DNA of 64,000 bases from Holacanthus passer (lineage: Eukaryota > Chordata > Actinopteri > Pomacanthidae): assembly GCA_025331565.1 (NCBI GenBank), contig JAFREQ010000030.1, forward strand, positions 6,756,501 through 6,820,500, read 5' to 3'. Both the position numbers and the translations under genes were made by a program. The notes under the pieces are model-generated. The model was not told the DNA's origin and searched no databases. It saw only the letters and a list, made by a program, of their open reading frames with translations. This document shows positions 61,701-64,000 of the stretch, piece by piece (positions within the stretch are counted from its first letter, which is position 1; the number at the start of each line of letters is the position of its first letter).

Positions 61701-64000
61701 CTGCCCGAGAGCGACACCAACATCACTTTAAGCTCTCTCCGATGTGAGCTCTCTCTGGCACACACAATGCTCTTTGGCCCGTTCCTTGTAGTAATATCCC
61801 ATCTACACTCAGTAAAATCAAAATGCAGCTTTTTCCAAACCATTAGGAACTCTTTACATTCCAACTTCCCCTGATGCATTGCATGGCTGTGTCATGTGTC
61901 ATGTAAAAGTGAATAAAATGCATATGTATAATATTTATAATAGGCCAATTTGTAATATCAATCAATCAATTAATATAACAGTATTTCATACAGTGGCATA
62001 TTTGTGCTCTGCATGTATATGGGCACATATAGTTGTACTTGTAACAGAACTCATATCTGCTGATGATTAAGTCCTTGATTTTGGAAAAAAAGAGTTGTAT
62101 TCCACAGAAAATAGATGTAAGCATATGAGTGCGTATATGTGTGAGGAACTCTCAAACCTGATGTGTTTGAATATGAGCATAAGGTTTTGAATGATCTCAT
62201 CACTGGTTGTAAATGGTTGTATTTTTCCCCTCACAGTGGGAATGTAAGACGGATATGGACAACGCATACCGATTTGGTCACATTGAGGTGAGCTGTGAGG
62301 GCTATAGCCACCCAGCTGATGCCTACATACTGAAGGGCTCCTGTGGGCTGGAGTACACACTGGAACTGACTGAAGAGGGCAGGAGGAGGACCCAAGACAA
62401 CTGGGGTTCCCACAGTGGCTTCAAGGAATTTGGAGGTAGGAAGATTGAGATGTGAGATTTATGAGGCTTCATCTTCACACTTCTTCACTTCTTTTCTGTT
62501 TGTCTGTCTCAGGCTTTGCCTCCAGTTTCTTCAATGGTTTCTCTGGAAACAAGCATCAACATCACCAACACAACCAGCAGAGCCGTCAGGGCTCTTACCC
62601 AGCAGGCAGTGAGGACGTAGGAGGCCTGCTGGGACTTGCTGTGCTTCTGCTCTTAGCCTATGGAGTCTACAAGTTGTTTCTCAGCCGGAACACGGCCCAG
62701 TGGGGGCAGGATGATGGACAGGCTGATTACCCCAGAGATAGTGACCATCATTCCACCGCAGGACCACCACCGCCGGGATTCAAACCTGATTTCACAGGTA
62801 GCTGATGCAGAATGATGCAGTGCAGATAGAGTAGCAATAGATGTCTGGTTTGCACTGCATATTTTCCCTGGCAAACGTATCTTCAAAGCAATACATACAG
62901 CTGGATACACACTGTAGTATGAAAATATATGAAATATGGAATAAGGTTACAACTGCCTTGCTGAAATCTTGAACGTGTTTTGCTTGGGCTGGTGGGCTCC
63001 CCGGTGCTGGGGGTTCATGCCTGCTGGCTGGGGTGGGTTCACGGGTGAGGGGGGGTGCATGCGGTAGTCTCACACTAACCCTCGGCTTTAGGGACAAACA
63101 CAAAACACACGCACACACACACATACACAGCCTTGGCACCATTGGCTTTAGTGATGTGGTAATTCTGTCTTTTCTTATATTTGCTTGCTTGTTTGAGTTC
63201 TTTCTACTACACTTTCGTTACACTAATTATATATTATAAATTATATTTCATATCGGTTTGTTCCACGACCTTTTACTTCGGTAGGTATTAGGAATGTTGA
63301 AGTTTGCCATACTCTGGTTGTCATTGTTGTTGTTGTTGTAGTTGTGATTGTTGTTGTTGTTATGTTCCCTCTTGTCTCTTGTCTCTTGTCTCTTGTCCCC
63401 ACATCCCCCTCTCTCTATCTCTATCCTTTTCCCTCCTGTTCTGGTCCGGTCGTCACGCAAACAAAAAAAAAAAAAAATAAAATAAAATAAAAATCACACT
63501 ATGGGAGAAGTATCTCAGACCTCTCTCTATCAGAGAAAATCTGTGTGGCACGACTGGGCATCTGGAACATCACACTATTTGCCCAAGTTGCTGTACAGAA
63601 CAGGTTAAAAAAAAAAAAAAAAAAAAAAGAACGTGTTTTGCTTTTGTGTTCAGGCTATCCTGGTGCCAACCCAAGCTACGGTTTTCACAGTGACTACACT
63701 CACGGACAACAGTACCCAAGAGGTCGACCTACTCCTGGCACAGGCCCTGGCTTCTGGACCGGCATGGGGACGGGAGGGGTTCTGGGATATCTTTTTGGTC
63801 GTCAGAGGTTAGCAAAGAGATGGAGAGAGAGAGAAATTAGTAAAAATTCCAATTACATTGTACTATAACAGCAGGAATCCCAGAAAACCAAATCTTAACA
63901 TTATTCTACTCGCATTTCATCCAGAGCCTTCAGGTTATTTGTACCGTGTGTTTGTTTTGCAGAAGCCAACCCCACAATTATAACTCCTCCAGTTACGCTG
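58797..64000 (+). CDS. saraf: Store-operated calcium entry-associated regulatory factor, 3' end outside window
   Basis: ER membrane protein (also called TMEM66) that promotes slow inactivation of STIM/Orai calcium entry. Exons: 58797-58863, 59895-60073, 62237-62435, 62513-62797, 63654-63807, 63963 to beyond the edge; phases join. MKRFITVVLQLVLVGLTRSW is a signal peptide. The luminal region has conserved cysteines (LQCVGGSAGCRAF, VVQCQNKGWDGVDVQWEC, GSCGLEYTLEL). One membrane segment (GLLGLAVLLLLAYGVYKLF, about 188-206) is followed by a cytosolic Pro/Gly/Tyr-rich tail (GPPPPGFKPDF, GPGFWTGMGTGGVLGYLFG). This order and the sequences are those of SARAF. The last visible residues are SQPHNYNSSSYA. 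Confidence 0.95.
60127..60435. mobile_element. Non-autonomous hAT-like element in saraf intron 2
   Basis: Starts TAGGGCTGCAAC and ends GTTACAGCTCTA, imperfect inverted ends, with internal sequence (tgccgattattttatcgatc, tggccatcacaactccccaa) that I recognise as a very common fish repeat. Flanks gctctgag and gttctgag agree at 7 of 8 positions, fitting an 8-bp target duplication. Confidence 0.65.
60654..61362 (+). mobile_element. Internally deleted Tc1/mariner-like element in saraf intron 2
   Basis: Inverted repeats starting cactactcacaaaaagttag at 60,654 and its exact inverse ending at 61,362, similar over about 45 bp and flanked by TA. Inside, a plus-strand reading frame starts MTPRLHLTIDQQYLAIARLQ and continues CSQTEVATELRVSPSVIS (helix-turn-helix start of a transposase), then jumps to a C-terminal-like end (VNNMRRRCQAVIDAQGHMTS). 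The middle is gone. Confidence 0.8.
62971..63643 (+). mobile_element. Poly(A) retroposon in saraf intron 4 with 15-bp target duplication
   Basis: gaacgtgttttgctt occurs at 62971-62985 and again, identical, at 63629-63643. The 643 bp between ends in an A run (about 63,607-63,628), the hallmark of insertion by LINE machinery. The body contains (GTT)n, (TCTCTTG)n and an earlier A-rich stretch near 63,462-63,493. No protein is recognisable, so LINE tail or SINE is undecided. Confidence 0.88.

Overview
The window is vertebrate nuclear DNA, almost certainly from a ray-finned fish. It has short GT-AG introns, many (CA)n/(TG)n microsatellites and fish-type repeats (Tc1-like elements, a tRNA-derived SINE, Ty3/gypsy remnants, short LINE tails). 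Nothing bacterial, no operon and no CRISPR array is present. Gene names come from recognising the spliced proteins from memory, not from a search.

Layout: (1) about 68-15,788, + strand: most of a kdm2a-type histone H3K36 demethylase (JmjC, CXXC, PHD, F-box, leucine-rich repeats), with the first exon(s) left of the window. (2) 17,337-21,470, - strand: spcs3, the 180-residue signal peptidase complex subunit, in five exons. (3) 21,471-26,488: repeat-rich intergenic DNA (solo LTR, retroposon debris). (4) 26,489-32,951, + strand: an asb5-like ankyrin-repeat/SOCS-box gene in seven exons. (5) 34,440-53,177, + strand: galnt7, a Golgi GalNAc-transferase, with two equal-length versions of one catalytic exon. 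(6) 53,178-58,796: intergenic DNA with a Tc1-like element that carries a nested insertion. (7) 58,797 to the right edge, + strand: saraf, a regulator of store-operated calcium entry, cut off in its sixth exon.

The genes do not form a pathway. SPCS3 (ER signal peptidase), GALNT7 (Golgi O-glycosylation) and SARAF (ER membrane) all act in the secretory system, but that is probably chance. SPCS3, ASB5 and GALNT7 lie in the same region of human 4q34, so the centre looks like conserved synteny, while kdm2a and saraf are elsewhere in human.

I found no wholly new system. The best signals are an AT-AC (U12-type) intron in spcs3 with near-consensus donor and branch site; a tandem pair of 183-nt, phase-matched alternative exons in galnt7; a 44-bp hairpin with hAT-type ends and a perfect 8-bp target duplication; a retroposon with a perfect 15-bp target duplication inserted 10 nt from a saraf exon; and a precise 40-bp insertion that distinguishes two tandem copies of an intronic segment in kdm2a.
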